25,658 nucleotides of DNA from JBGAWK01 sp044227665 (GCA_044227665.1 JBGAWK010000033.1:1-25658); one strand, 5' to 3'. Positions 1 through 8,631 are shown, counted from the stretch's first letter. The notes: generated by a model from the letters alone, not told the origin. A program made the numbers and translations.

Positions 1-1348
1 GCAATACATTTTGCGTTTTTACTTTTTCAAAATGCTGGCTGGCATCAATGAATAGAATGTCATCAGGATTTTCTCTGCATTTTTTGAAAACCAATATACA
101 AGTAGGGATACTGGTTCCGTAAAATATATTGGCTGGTAACCCAATGACAGCATCCAAATAGTTTTTGTTTTCTATCAAATACCTGCGAATGTGTTGCTCT
201 GCACCACCACGAAACAAAGCACCGTGAGGCAATACAATTGCCATGGTACCATTGTCTGCCAAATGGTAAATCATGTGTTGTACAAAGGCAAAGTCGGCTT
301 TGCTGCTGGGTGCTAGTCGTCCATATTGACTAAAACGGTCATCGCTTGTAAACAAGGGGTTGGCGCTCCATTGAGCGGAAAATGGGGGATTGGCTACAAT
401 GGCTTCAAATTGTTTGTCAATATGCTGTGGGTGTTCGAGCGTATCGTCTTGCTTAATGTCAAATTGGCGGTAATGTACACCGTGCAGTATCATATTCATT
501 CGGGCAAGGTTGTAAGTAGTACGGTTCATTTCTTGTCCGTAAAAATTACTTACATCTTCCACTTCTCTAGCTACTCTTAATAATAAAGATCCCGAGCCAC
601 AAGTGGGGTCATACACAGATTTGAGTTTGCTTTTTCCTGTCGTTACAATTTTGGCCAATATTTTAGAAACTTCTTGCGGTGTATAAAATTCGCCTGCTTT
701 TTTCCCTGCTCCGCTGGCAAATTGTCCGATAAGATATTCGTATGCATCACCTAAAACATCAACTTCTTTAACGTCATTTAATTTGAAATCAATTTTGTCT
801 AGGTGTGTCAGCACTTTTGCAATGATTGCATTTCTAGCTTCGGGTGTTTTTCCCAATTTTGAACTGTTTAAGTCCATATCCTCAAAGAGATTTTCATAAT
901 CCTCTTCGCTGTCAGTCCCCATTGTACTTAACTGGATATTGATCAGTATTTTTTGTAAGTCCTCTAAAATAAAATTGCTTTTACTTTCGTCAAATTTGTC
1001 CACATTATCATCGTTTTCACCTTTGCCACGTTTGGCAACTGCTGTAAATAGTTCTTCCGGTTTTAGAAAGTAGCCTAATTTTTCAAGGGCTTCTTCCTTG
1101 ATGGCTTCAATATATTCTATGTGGAGATGTTGCACTCCAACGTCTGAACTACCCTTTATATCTTTAAATGTAATGCCGTCTTGTTTCAATATTTCGTCAG
1201 CAAAAATGTCCATCTTTTCGCTTAGGTATTTATAGAAAATGAAACCCAAAATGTAGTCGCGAAATTCGTCTGCATTCATTTTACCACGTAGCGTATTAGC
1301 TATATTCCACAGTTGGGCTTCTAATGCTCTTTTATATTCTTCACTCAT
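1..1348 (-). CDS. hsdM: Type I restriction-modification N6-adenine methyltransferase, M subunit (partial, C-terminus off window)
   Basis: Modification subunit of a type I restriction-modification complex. It transfers a methyl group from SAM to adenine and works with HsdS and HsdR. I translated the frame by hand from ATG at 1348 and it stays open to base 1, giving 449 residues. The N-terminal part matches the HsdM_N helical domain (starts MSEEYKRALEAQLWNIANTL). GEFYTP lies at about 219-224, the SAM-binding motif DPTCGSGS at about 247-254, and the catalytic NPPF motif at 320-323, all typical of gamma-class N6-adenine methylases. The family is usually about 500 residues or more, so only the tail is missing. 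The hsdS and hsdR partners would lie to the left and are not visible. A possible promoter is a -33 TTTG (1404-1407, minus) and a weak -7 box TAATTTTA (1374-1381, minus). Family assignment is strong. Confidence 0.95.
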   Translation of the reverse strand, partial: MSEEYKRALEAQLWNIANTLRGKMNADEFRDYILGFIFYKYLSEKMDIFADEILKQDGITFKDIKGSSDVGVQHLHIEYIEAIKEEALEKLGYFLKPEELFTAVAKRGKGENDDNVDKFDESKSNFILEDLQKILINIQLSTMGTDSEEDYENLFEDMDLNSSKLGKTPEARNAIIAKVLTHLDKIDFKLNDVKEVDVLGDAYEYLIGQFASGAGKKAGEFYTPQEVSKILAKIVTTGKSKLKSVYDPTCGSGSLLLRVAREVEDVSNFYGQEMNRTTYNLARMNMILHGVHYRQFDIKQDDTLEHPQHIDKQFEAIVANPPFSAQWSANPLFTSDDRFSQYGRLAPSSKADFAFVQHMIYHLADNGTMAIVLPHGALFRGGAEQHIRRYLIENKNYLDAVIGLPANIFYGTSIPTCILVFKKCRENPDDILFIDASQHFEKVKTQNVL

Positions 1349-1424
1349 GGAGCTGGCTTTATTTTTTAGGGTGTAAAATTAGTTTTTTATACGCTGTTAT
1401 TATCAAAATATGCCGTCAAATTGT

Positions 1425-1450
1425 CTGCTGTCCGCAGGTTTGGTGGACAG
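1425..1450. repeat. Overlapping short inverted repeats in the hsdM leader
   Basis: CTGTCC (1428-1433) can pair with GGACAG (1445-1450) across an 11-nt loop. CTGC (1425-1428) can instead pair with GCAG (1434-1437) around a 5-nt loop. The two pairings exclude each other. The block is visibly more GC-rich than its surroundings. It could be an RNA switch, a recombination or integration scar, or chance; nothing in the sequence decides this. Confidence 0.35.
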
Positions 1451-1678
1451 TGGGCACGGTTAGGTATAATTAGATGTGCTACAAAAGCATTGGCTTGTGT
1501 GTAGGCTTGTATATTTTTTAATTTTGCGAAGCGCAGGCATTTTTCTGTGCTATTGTTATTGGTCGTGTCGGTTTTTTTTAGACTTGCGTGTAACAATAAA
1601 TTTATGTATTACATTACTATCTGCTAAAGATTCAACTAAATAAATGTACAATACTAAATGGAGTAAAAAATAGGATTA

Positions 1679-1701
1679 TATAGAGTATATGAAACTCTAT
1701 A
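1679..1701 (-). terminator. Second hairpin downstream of rny
   Basis: Perfect 8-bp stem: TATAGAGT (1679-1686) pairs with ACTCTATA (1694-1701) around a 7-nt loop. Read on the minus strand it follows the first rny hairpin by a few bases and is followed, after a short gap, by a run of six T (about 1665-1670 on the plus strand as A). It could be a backup terminator or a 3'-end stabiliser. Confidence 0.45.
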
Positions 1702-1702
1702 C

Positions 1703-1745
1703 ATACAAAAGCCTGTTATCTGATATAGGTAACAGGCTTTTGTGT
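1703..1745 (-). terminator. Intrinsic terminator of the pheT-zapA-rny operon
   Basis: Perfect 13-bp stem: caaaagcctgtta (1706-1718) pairs with its complement at 1730-1742 around an 11-nt loop, and it can extend to 1703/1745 with one G-U pair. It lies 21 nt beyond the rny stop codon. The A-run of one arm gives a T-run in the minus-strand transcript, and the mirror arm gives TTTT on the plus strand, so it could work in both directions. Confidence 0.85.
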
Positions 1746-1766
1746 ATTGTGGGTGTTGAAACTTTA

Positions 1767-3353
1767 TTACTTCGCTACAGATACGCCACGAGTTTCTCGG
1801 ATTACTGTTACTTTAATCTGTCCGGGATAGGTCATTTCATCTTGTATCTGTTGTGCTATCTTGAAGGCTAATTCATCTACATCTTTGTCGCTGGTTTTTT
1901 CGGCTTCTACGATTACCCTAAGTTCTCTACCAGCTTGTATGGCGTATGCTTTCTGTACCCCTTGATAGCTTACTGCTACTGTCTCTAATTCATTGATACG
2001 TTTCAGGTAGCTTTCGAGTATCTCTCTGCGTGCCCCTGGGCGTGCCCCCGATATGGCATCACATGCCTGAATGATAGGCGATATTACATAGAGCATCTCC
2101 ATCTCGTCGTGGTGCGCACCTACAGCATTGATTATCTGTGCGGATTCGCCATACTTTTCACAAAGTTTGGCACCTAATAGGGCATGTGGTAGTTCTGGGT
2201 CTTCATCTGATACTTTGCCTATATCGTGTAGTAGTCCTGCACGCTTAGCCAACTTTGGATTTACGCCCAATTCTGAGGCCATGATAGCACAAAGATTAGC
2301 TACTTCGCGCGAGTGTTGTAGCAGGTTCTGTCCATAAGAAGAACGGAAGCGCATCTTGCCTACTAATTTTATCAATTCGGGGTGTAGTCCGTGAACGCCC
2401 AAATCTATTACGGTGCGTTCGCCTATTTCAAGGATTTGAGCCTCCATTTGCTTTTCTGTCTTAGCTACTACCTCTTCTATGCGTGCGGGATGTATTCTTC
2501 CATCCGATACCAATCGCTGTAGCGACAATCTGGCAATCTCTCTTTTGTAGGGGTCATATCCGGAGATGATGATAGCTTCGGGTGTGTCGTCCACTATTAT
2601 TTCTACTCCTGTGGCTGCCTCTATGGCGCGTATATTTCTACCTTCTCTCCCTATGATTTGTCCTTTTTGGTCGTCGCTGGCGAGATTGAATACGGATACC
2701 GTATTTTCTATGGCACTTTCGGCAGCTACACGTTGTATGGTTTGTATGACTACTCTTTTAGCTTCTTTATTAGCTTTGAGTTTTGCCTCGTCTATTACTG
2801 ATTTTACGTGAGCCATAGCTTCCGTCTTTGCAGTTTCCTTGAGTTGCTCTACCAATTGTGTTTTTGCGTCTTCGGCAGAAATTTTGGATATTTGCTCTAG
2901 CTTTGCAATATGCTCGGCATGAGCTTTCTGCAAATCCTCTCGCTTCTTGTTTGCAACTTCTAGTTGGTTGGCAAGCTGAATTTTCAAAGCTTCTACTTCT
3001 TTTTCTTGTTTGCCAAAGCTCGATAGCTTGTCGTTTATGGATTGCTCTTTTTGTTTTATCCTGTTTTCACTTTCTGCAACTTTCCTGTTGCGGTTCTCAA
3101 GCTCCTGACTGTGTTCCTCTTTGAGCTTGATAAAGTGCTCTTTGGCCTCTGCCATTTTCTCTCTTTTTGCTGTTTCGGCTTTGCTTTGCGCTTCTTTGAT
3201 GAGTAGCTCTGCATCTTTTTTCGAGGACTCTTCTAAGAGTTTGGCTTTATTTATCTGTTCCTGCACATCTGCCTTAGATAAAATTTTCCCTAATACAAAA
3301 CCTACTATCAACGCTACTATGGCTGCGATAATTACAATTACTGTTGTTCCCAC
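1767..3353 (-). CDS. rny: Ribonuclease Y (membrane-anchored endoribonuclease)
   Basis: Endoribonuclease that starts mRNA decay at the inner face of the membrane. The 528 residues show the full family layout: an N-terminal membrane helix (about 3-23), a long charged coiled coil (about 30-205), a KH RNA-binding domain with IIGREGRNIRAIE (about 230-245), and an HD domain with GLLHDIGK whose metal-binding H376 and D377 are present. The length is normal for the family. The start is GTG at 3353; an in-frame TAG lies two codons upstream, so no earlier start exists. It is the last gene of the pheT–small gene–zapA–rny run, 45 nt after zapA, and is followed by a strong hairpin terminator. Confidence 0.96.
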   Translation of the reverse strand: MGTTVIVIIAAIVALIVGFVLGKILSKADVQEQINKAKLLEESSKKDAELLIKEAQSKAETAKREKMAEAKEHFIKLKEEHSQELENRNRKVAESENRIKQKEQSINDKLSSFGKQEKEVEALKIQLANQLEVANKKREDLQKAHAEHIAKLEQISKISAEDAKTQLVEQLKETAKTEAMAHVKSVIDEAKLKANKEAKRVVIQTIQRVAAESAIENTVSVFNLASDDQKGQIIGREGRNIRAIEAATGVEIIVDDTPEAIIISGYDPYKREIARLSLQRLVSDGRIHPARIEEVVAKTEKQMEAQILEIGERTVIDLGVHGLHPELIKLVGKMRFRSSYGQNLLQHSREVANLCAIMASELGVNPKLAKRAGLLHDIGKVSDEDPELPHALLGAKLCEKYGESAQIINAVGAHHDEMEMLYVISPIIQACDAISGARPGARREILESYLKRINELETVAVSYQGVQKAYAIQAGRELRVIVEAEKTSDKDVDELAFKIAQQIQDEMTYPGQIKVTVIRETRGVSVAK

Positions 3354-3398
3354 TTTCTATTTTTTTAAGTTATTAAAAATTTGAAAGGAAGTACAGGC

Positions 3399-3692
3399 TT
3401 ATTTAGAGTGGAGTATGCTTTCCAGCAGTGTGTCTAGGTCATTCAGTCGAACGTCCCAATCTGAAGACAGACCGCTGTCATTGGCTTGCTTTGTTAGTTT
3501 TACCATATTTTCCAAAGCTATCATCGCCAAAAAGTCTTGTTTGTCTTGAGAGAAATATTGTTGTTGCAGTTGAGAGATTTTGTCATTTATAGACTTCGCT
3601 GTTTTTCGTACCAATTCTTCTTCATCGTGGGATACCTTTAGTTTGTAGGGTCTGCCCGCTATATTAATATTGATATTTAAGTAGCTATCCAT
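3399..3692 (-). CDS. zapA: Cell division protein ZapA-like
   Basis: Small FtsZ-associated protein that bundles FtsZ filaments at the division ring. The 97 residues have the ZapA layout: an N-terminal beta-rich head (VNIAGRPYKLK-like segment, seen as INIAGRPYKLKV) followed by a helical coiled-coil tail containing the typical LAMIALENM stretch. ATG at 3692 lies 3 nt after the stop of the preceding small coiled-coil gene, so the two are probably translated together. Position between pheT and rny is, to my knowledge, a conserved Bacteroidota arrangement and supports the call. Confidence 0.9.
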   Translation of the reverse strand: MDSYLNININIAGRPYKLKVSHDEEELVRKTAKSINDKISQLQQQYFSQDKQDFLAMIALENMVKLTKQANDSGLSSDWDVRLNDLDTLLESILHSK

Positions 3693-3695
3693 TAT

Positions 3696-3986
3696 TTATC
3701 TTGTCAATCCTGCCAATATTTCATCAATTTCTTGAATATAAGACTTAATTTGTGCTTTTACTTTCATACTCTCATCTCCATTTAATCCTACTCCTTTCGC
3801 TAATTTTACTATATTTAGTTGTTCAAGCAAAGATTCATTTTCTTGCTGAACTTTCCTAAAGTTCTTTTTCACATCTGTTAGTTCTTGTTCATAATTCACA
3901 ATCTGACCCTTCATCTGCTGATTATGTTCTATCAGTATCTGAATTTTTTTAAGTATGTTATTCCATTTCTGAACAGATTTCTCCAT
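3696..3986 (-). CDS. Small coiled-coil protein between pheT and zapA (function unknown)
   Basis: A 96-residue, almost entirely helical protein. Residues about 20-65 form a heptad-rich coiled coil, with a short second helix at the C-terminus. There is no signal peptide or membrane helix, so it is likely cytoplasmic. ATG at 3986 lies 1 nt after the pheT stop and the gene ends 3 nt before zapA, which fixes it inside the operon. Its size and coiled-coil nature resemble ZapB-type division proteins that work with ZapA. I infer a division-related role from context and shape only; I see no sequence motif that proves it. Confidence 0.8.
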   Translation of the reverse strand: MEKSVQKWNNILKKIQILIEHNQQMKGQIVNYEQELTDVKKNFRKVQQENESLLEQLNIVKLAKGVGLNGDESMKVKAQIKSYIQEIDEILAGLTR

Positions 3987-3987
3987 A

Positions 3988-6408
3988 TTATTTTCTTATC
4001 AATCCTCCTAATTTTTGTTCGCAATCACGCATTATTTTTTGCATCAAAACATCAATTTCGGTGTCAATGAGCGTTTTTTGCTTGTCATTAAAAGTCATAG
4101 CTATAGCCATGGATTTTTTTCCTTCACCTAGTCTTTGTATGTCTCTGTATATGTCGAACACTTCTATATTTTGCAATAGTGATTTGCCATATTGTAATGC
4201 TATGTCTTTGACTTTTCCAAAAGGAACATCTTCATTCAATACAATGGCTAAATCTCGGCGTATCGAAGGGAATTTTGAAATTTCTTTGTACACATTTTTA
4301 TTGTTTATTAACATGTTAAGTATCGAATTACAATGTATTACTGTAATAAAAACATCAGTCTTCAGTCCCATCATCTGTTTCCAAACGGAATTCACTACGC
4401 CCGTCTGCGCAATCCTTATGCCTTGTTTGTTTTTGTATTCTATCACAAAGTCCAAATCTTCCGTTTTTTCTATGATATCAGTAGAAAAATCTAGGATTTT
4501 CCAATTATCTAAAAGCAAAGATACTAAACCTTTGTGATAATAAGTATTTGATTTTAAATTTGGTGTAAAAATATTTTCATCCATTACTTCACCAAAACTT
4601 GCTAATACCAATAAAGGCAATTCTGTATAAGTATCTTTACAGCTGTAAATATTGCCAAACTCAAAAAATTTGGCTTGCCTTACTCCGTGATTGTAATTGT
4701 ATAGTACGGTCTCTAGCAATCCCGGTATCATAGATGGACGCAGAATATCTAGTTCTGTATTTATGCTGCTAAGTAATTTTACAAAATGAGCATTTTCTGA
4801 TGTGGTATAATATTTTGATTTTGATAATGAGTTATTCATTATCTCTCTGAATCCTAATGATTTAAGCATTAGCGAGGTCTCGCTGCGCCATGTGTAATTT
4901 ATTTTATTTTTATCATAAGAAATGGAGGCATTTATTTTTTCGGGGATCGGCAATCTGTTATAGCCGTAGATTCGCAAAATCTCTTCCACTACATCTACTT
5001 CTCTGCTTACATCATATCTGTATGCTGGCAATGAAAGGAGGTATTCATGTTCCTTTTTATCTACAATAGAGATATCTAGTACGTCTAATATTTTTTCAAA
5101 GGAATAGGCATCCCATTGCATCCCTGAATACTTATTAAGTGTTTGTATATTGAAGGCTAATTGGCGTTTCAGGATAGGTCGGGGATACATATCATAGGTC
5201 TTGGAAGCTACTTTTCCGCCAGCATTTTCTACAATTAATTGAGCAGCAAACAATAGTACCTCTATAGTTCTTTCAGGGTCTATGCTCTTTTCGAAATGCT
5301 GTGCTGCTTCGGTTCTGAGTTGATGATACTGTGATGAACGCCTAATGGAGGAAGGATCGAAATAGGCACTCTCCAAGAATACTGAAGTAGTGGATTCGCT
5401 TACACCAGAGCCTAAGCCACCGTAGATTCCTGCCATACATAAGCTGTGCTGTGTGTCGGCTATCATAAGCTCCTCACCACGAAGTGTGCGTTCTATGCCG
5501 TCCAAGGAGACGAACTTCTCCTCAGGCTTACCTTCACGTACTATGATGGTACCTCCACTGATGGAAGATAGGTCAAATGAGTGCAGCGGTTGCCCATAAT
5601 AATGGAGGCAATAATTTGTGATATCTACGATATTATTGATGGGTTTCTGACCTATGGCTTTTAGTCTGTTGCATAGCCACTCAGGAGATGACTTTACTAC
5701 TACATCATTTATGACAATGCCGGCATATCTAGGGCATTTTTCTTTGGCTTCTATGGTGATATGGAGTGGTGTATCCGTATTTCTGTTGTCAAAGGTAGGA
5801 ATTTGGGGTAAGGCATAGTTTATACCCTTGCGTATGGATAAGGCAGCCCATAAATCTCTGGCAACTCCGTAATGACTGTAGGCGTCATTGCGATTTGGGG
5901 TAAGCCCTATTTCTATAATAATGTCATTATATACCTTGAAAAAATCAGATGCCTTAGTTCCTACAACTGCATCATGAGGTAATACCATGATGCCGCTATG
6001 GTTGTCATCTATGCCTAATTCATCTGATGCACAAAGCATCCCTATAGACTCTACGCCTCTGATTTTAGATCTTTTTATACTGAAAGGCTCTCCTTTGCTG
6101 GGGTATAGTGTAGCACCGACCATCGCTACCACTACTTTTTGTCCTACGGCTACATTAGGTGCACCGCACACTATCTGTAAATGTTCGGCATTGCCTACAT
6201 CTACTTGCGTGATAGATAGTCTGTCAGCATCAGGATGTTTCATGCAATCTACTACTGCTCCTATGATTACATTGTCTAAACCTCTGATGGAAGCATATTC
6301 TTCTATGGATTCTACCTCTAGTCCTATATCTGTAAGCAAATCTTGTATTTCTTGTATTGTAAGTTCCAAAGGAATTATCTCCTTCAGCCATTGTAGCGAA
6401 ATTTTCAT
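3988..6408 (-). CDS. pheT: Phenylalanyl-tRNA synthetase beta subunit
   Basis: Beta subunit of the (alpha-beta)2 enzyme that charges tRNA-Phe; the alpha subunit PheS is not in the window. The 806 residues show the standard order: N-terminal tRNA-binding (EMAP-like) domain at about 40-150 with HPDADRLS and the VCGAPNV stretch, B3/B4 editing region (about 215-390), B5 domain, catalytic-like core, and a C-terminal FDX-ACB anticodon-binding domain containing KFPSIRRDLAIVL. ATG at 6408 (MKISLQWLKEII) is preferred over a GTG at 6417, because family members start here and a -7-like box lies just upstream. First gene of the operon with the small coiled-coil gene, zapA and rny. Confidence 0.97.
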   Translation of the reverse strand: MKISLQWLKEIIPLELTIQEIQDLLTDIGLEVESIEEYASIRGLDNVIIGAVVDCMKHPDADRLSITQVDVGNAEHLQIVCGAPNVAVGQKVVVAMVGATLYPSKGEPFSIKRSKIRGVESIGMLCASDELGIDDNHSGIMVLPHDAVVGTKASDFFKVYNDIIIEIGLTPNRNDAYSHYGVARDLWAALSIRKGINYALPQIPTFDNRNTDTPLHITIEAKEKCPRYAGIVINDVVVKSSPEWLCNRLKAIGQKPINNIVDITNYCLHYYGQPLHSFDLSSISGGTIIVREGKPEEKFVSLDGIERTLRGEELMIADTQHSLCMAGIYGGLGSGVSESTTSVFLESAYFDPSSIRRSSQYHQLRTEAAQHFEKSIDPERTIEVLLFAAQLIVENAGGKVASKTYDMYPRPILKRQLAFNIQTLNKYSGMQWDAYSFEKILDVLDISIVDKKEHEYLLSLPAYRYDVSREVDVVEEILRIYGYNRLPIPEKINASISYDKNKINYTWRSETSLMLKSLGFREIMNNSLSKSKYYTTSENAHFVKLLSSINTELDILRPSMIPGLLETVLYNYNHGVRQAKFFEFGNIYSCKDTYTELPLLVLASFGEVMDENIFTPNLKSNTYYHKGLVSLLLDNWKILDFSTDIIEKTEDLDFVIEYKNKQGIRIAQTGVVNSVWKQMMGLKTDVFITVIHCNSILNMLINNKNVYKEISKFPSIRRDLAIVLNEDVPFGKVKDIALQYGKSLLQNIEVFDIYRDIQRLGEGKKSMAIAMTFNDKQKTLIDTEIDVLMQKIMRDCEQKLGGLIRK

Positions 6409-6416
6409 AATTAGCA

Positions 6417-6424
6417 CAAAAATA
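6417..6424 (-). promoter_or_regulatory. Putative -7 box of the pheT operon promoter
   Basis: On the minus strand this reads TATTTTTG, a full match to the Bacteroidota -7 consensus TAnnTTTG. It ends 8 nt before the pheT ATG, so transcription would begin at or next to the start codon. The -33 element is weak (TTAG at about the right spacing). Confidence 0.45.
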
Positions 6425-6593
6425 GTGCTTTGGTAAGTATTTGGCTAAATACAATATATTAACAGTGTGTAATTATGGGATACTGAACGCAATCCTCTAT
6501 TTGTCTGCCTTTAGCGTATTTTGTATATGCGATTTTTCAAGGAATACTAATTATTGCTCAGTCGAGAGCGCAATATAATTGAAGGAATATTGC

Positions 6594-6629
6594 TTTTGTA
6601 GATAATTCCAAAACCAAAAACTATCTTTG
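6594..6629 (+). promoter_or_regulatory. Putative dnaG promoter
   Basis: TATCTTTG at 6622-6629 matches TAnnTTTG exactly. TTTTG at 6594-6598 is a possible -33 element with a somewhat long 23-nt spacer. The -7 box ends 7 nt before the TTG start of dnaG, implying little or no leader. Confidence 0.5.
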
Positions 6630-6636
6630 TTATCCT

Positions 6637-8556
6637 TTGATTACACAAGCTACCATACAGAAGATTCAGGATTATGCACGCATAGATGAAGTCGTAGGAG
6701 ATTTTCTCACGCTCAAGCGTTCCGGGACAAATTATAAAGCATGTTGTCCCTTTCATGATGAGAAGTCACCTTCATTTATGGTATCTCCGGCAAAGAATAT
6801 CTTCAAATGCTTCGGTTGTGGTAAGAGCGGCGACCCCATACATTTTGTAATGGAACATGAGCGACTGACCTACCCCGAAGCCTTGCGATATCTTGCTACC
6901 CGATATAATATAGAGATAGAAGAAACGTATGACTCTGCTAAGCAGGCAGAAGAAAAATTACTTTCAGAGCAACTGTATGAGGTTATGGAGTTTGCCAAAA
7001 ACTATTATGTGGAACAGCTACATCATAGTGAGGATGGTAAAGCCATAGGTCTTACCTATTATAAGAAGAGGGGATTTTTGGATGTTACCTTACAAAAATT
7101 TGCATTAGGCTATGCTCCTGATAGTGGTGACGCACTATATAAAGCGGCAATACACAAAGGCTACAATGCCGATATTCTGGAAAAGGCGGGATTGGTGAAG
7201 AATATCAATAGTCGGTATGTAGATTTTTTTAGAGGCAGGGTAATGTTCCCTATCTTGAATGTAGCAGGGAGAGTTGTAGCCTTCGGTGGAAGAATTATGG
7301 GCAATGCGGAGAAGCAGCCCAAGTATATTAATAGCCCAGAGACCGATATTTATGTAAAAAGCAAGTTGGTCTATGGCATATACTCTGCCAAAGGTGATAT
7401 ACGCAAACATGATAACTGTCTTTTGGTAGAAGGCTATACAGATGTAATAGCTTTGGCACAAAATGGTATCAGTAATGTTGTAGCCTCTTCGGGTACGGCA
7501 CTTACCGTAGAGCAGCTCAGACTTATAAAGCGGTTTACGCATAATCTCCTGATTATCTACGATGGGGATAGTGCCGGGATAAAAGCTGCCTTGCGAGGTT
7601 TGGATTTGGCACTAGAAGAAGACATCAACGTGCGCATAGTCCTATTACCGGAGGGGCATGACCCCGACAGCCATGTAAATGCCATAGGGGGAGAGGCTTT
7701 CAGCACATATATAGACAATCATGCACAAGATTTTATCTCGTTCATGGCAAGTCTCTTGTTCAAAGATTCCGGCAACGACCCTATAAAACGTTCGGAAGCA
7801 GTAAGACAAATCATACAAAGCATAGCCCATATTCAGGATATGATTAAGGCTACATACTACGTAAAAATATGTAGCGATTTGTCTCAAGTGCCAGAGGTTG
7901 TACTGCTCAAAGAACTCAATAAGGTCAAAAAAAATGCGCTCAAGCAAAGGCAGCAGCTCCATGATGACCAAGTGCAAGTGCCGGAACAGGAAGTGACACC
8001 TCTAGTGGATGAAAAGCTACCTGTTAATGACTTATATCTGCAAGAGTTGGATATCATACGTGTGATGTTTGAGTATGGCGACAAACCTATGGACGACTTC
8101 GATTATGCCATAGAATATGTAGCGCAGGAATTAGGCGACGGTAATTTTGTACACGAATCACTACAAAAAATATATACCCTATTTCTCGATTTCTTCGAGC
8201 AAGGCATGGATTTTTCTTATATAAAAAGTCAACATAATTATCCTAAAGACTTACAAAATATTATCATAGACAGCACTAGCGAGGTGTATGCCCTAAGTCC
8301 TAATTGGCAAACCAAGCACCAAATATTTATTAAGAGTAAAGAATATAACTATAAAAGCGATATCACCTCTGCCGTAGGAAGGATACTCATGTATCGTTTT
8401 ATGACTCATATCAAAAAATTGGACGAGAACATCAAAATAGCGTTTGAAGAAAAGGAAGAGGAAAAATTAAATCTATTATTGATGGAAAAAGGCAGATTCC
8501 AAAAGGAGTTGCGCAATTTGGCTAATACATTAGGCACTGTAGTGATACGCTACTAA
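6637..8556 (+). CDS. dnaG: DNA primase
   Basis: Makes RNA primers at the replication fork with the DnaB helicase. The 639 residues contain an N-terminal CHC2 zinc-binding domain (C37, H40, C58, C61 in CPFH and CFGCG), the primase core (about 120-250), and a Toprim domain with VEGYTDV (E265) and YDGDSAG (D309, D311). The C-terminal third is the more variable helicase-binding region. The start is TTG at 6637: upstream there is an in-frame TGA at 6580 and no ATG or GTG between, and the N-terminus then matches the family (MITQATIQKIQDYARIDEVV). Divergent from pheT across 228 nt. Confidence 0.96.
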   Translation: MITQATIQKIQDYARIDEVVGDFLTLKRSGTNYKACCPFHDEKSPSFMVSPAKNIFKCFGCGKSGDPIHFVMEHERLTYPEALRYLATRYNIEIEETYDSAKQAEEKLLSEQLYEVMEFAKNYYVEQLHHSEDGKAIGLTYYKKRGFLDVTLQKFALGYAPDSGDALYKAAIHKGYNADILEKAGLVKNINSRYVDFFRGRVMFPILNVAGRVVAFGGRIMGNAEKQPKYINSPETDIYVKSKLVYGIYSAKGDIRKHDNCLLVEGYTDVIALAQNGISNVVASSGTALTVEQLRLIKRFTHNLLIIYDGDSAGIKAALRGLDLALEEDINVRIVLLPEGHDPDSHVNAIGGEAFSTYIDNHAQDFISFMASLLFKDSGNDPIKRSEAVRQIIQSIAHIQDMIKATYYVKICSDLSQVPEVVLLKELNKVKKNALKQRQQLHDDQVQVPEQEVTPLVDEKLPVNDLYLQELDIIRVMFEYGDKPMDDFDYAIEYVAQELGDGNFVHESLQKIYTLFLDFFEQGMDFSYIKSQHNYPKDLQNIIIDSTSEVYALSPNWQTKHQIFIKSKEYNYKSDITSAVGRILMYRFMTHIKKLDENIKIAFEEKEEEKLNLLLMEKGRFQKELRNLANTLGTVVIRY

Positions 8557-8631
8557 GCATTTTTTGAATTATATTTTCTTAAATAATTATGAATGAAGGC
8601 GTATAAACCCCTCTATAAGTGAATTTATTTG

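Larger units (their letters stand above)
1349..1766. other. Intergenic region between hsdM and rny
   Basis: This 418-bp stretch has no convincing gene. It holds the putative hsdM promoter (about 1374-1407), a GC-richer block with competing short inverted repeats (1425-1450), and two hairpins 3' of rny (1679-1701 and 1703-1745). A 69-codon frame at 1387-1596 on the minus strand begins with TTG, overlaps the hsdM leader and shows no domain I recognise. I do not call it a gene. Confidence 0.6.

Noticed and set aside
1387..1596. 69-codon minus-strand frame between rny and hsdM as a gene
   Set aside because: It starts with TTG, has no recognisable domain or start signal and runs over the hsdM leader; kept only as part of an odd intergenic region.
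3354..3398. A 6S RNA gene next to zapA, as seen in some bacteria
   Set aside because: The zapA–rny gap is only 45 nt, far too short for 6S RNA.
4061..4537. 158-codon plus-strand frame inside pheT, and similar long frames antisense to pheT, mlaD and rny
   Set aside because: They lie antisense to clearly conserved coding sequence and show no family features; they are shadows of codon bias.
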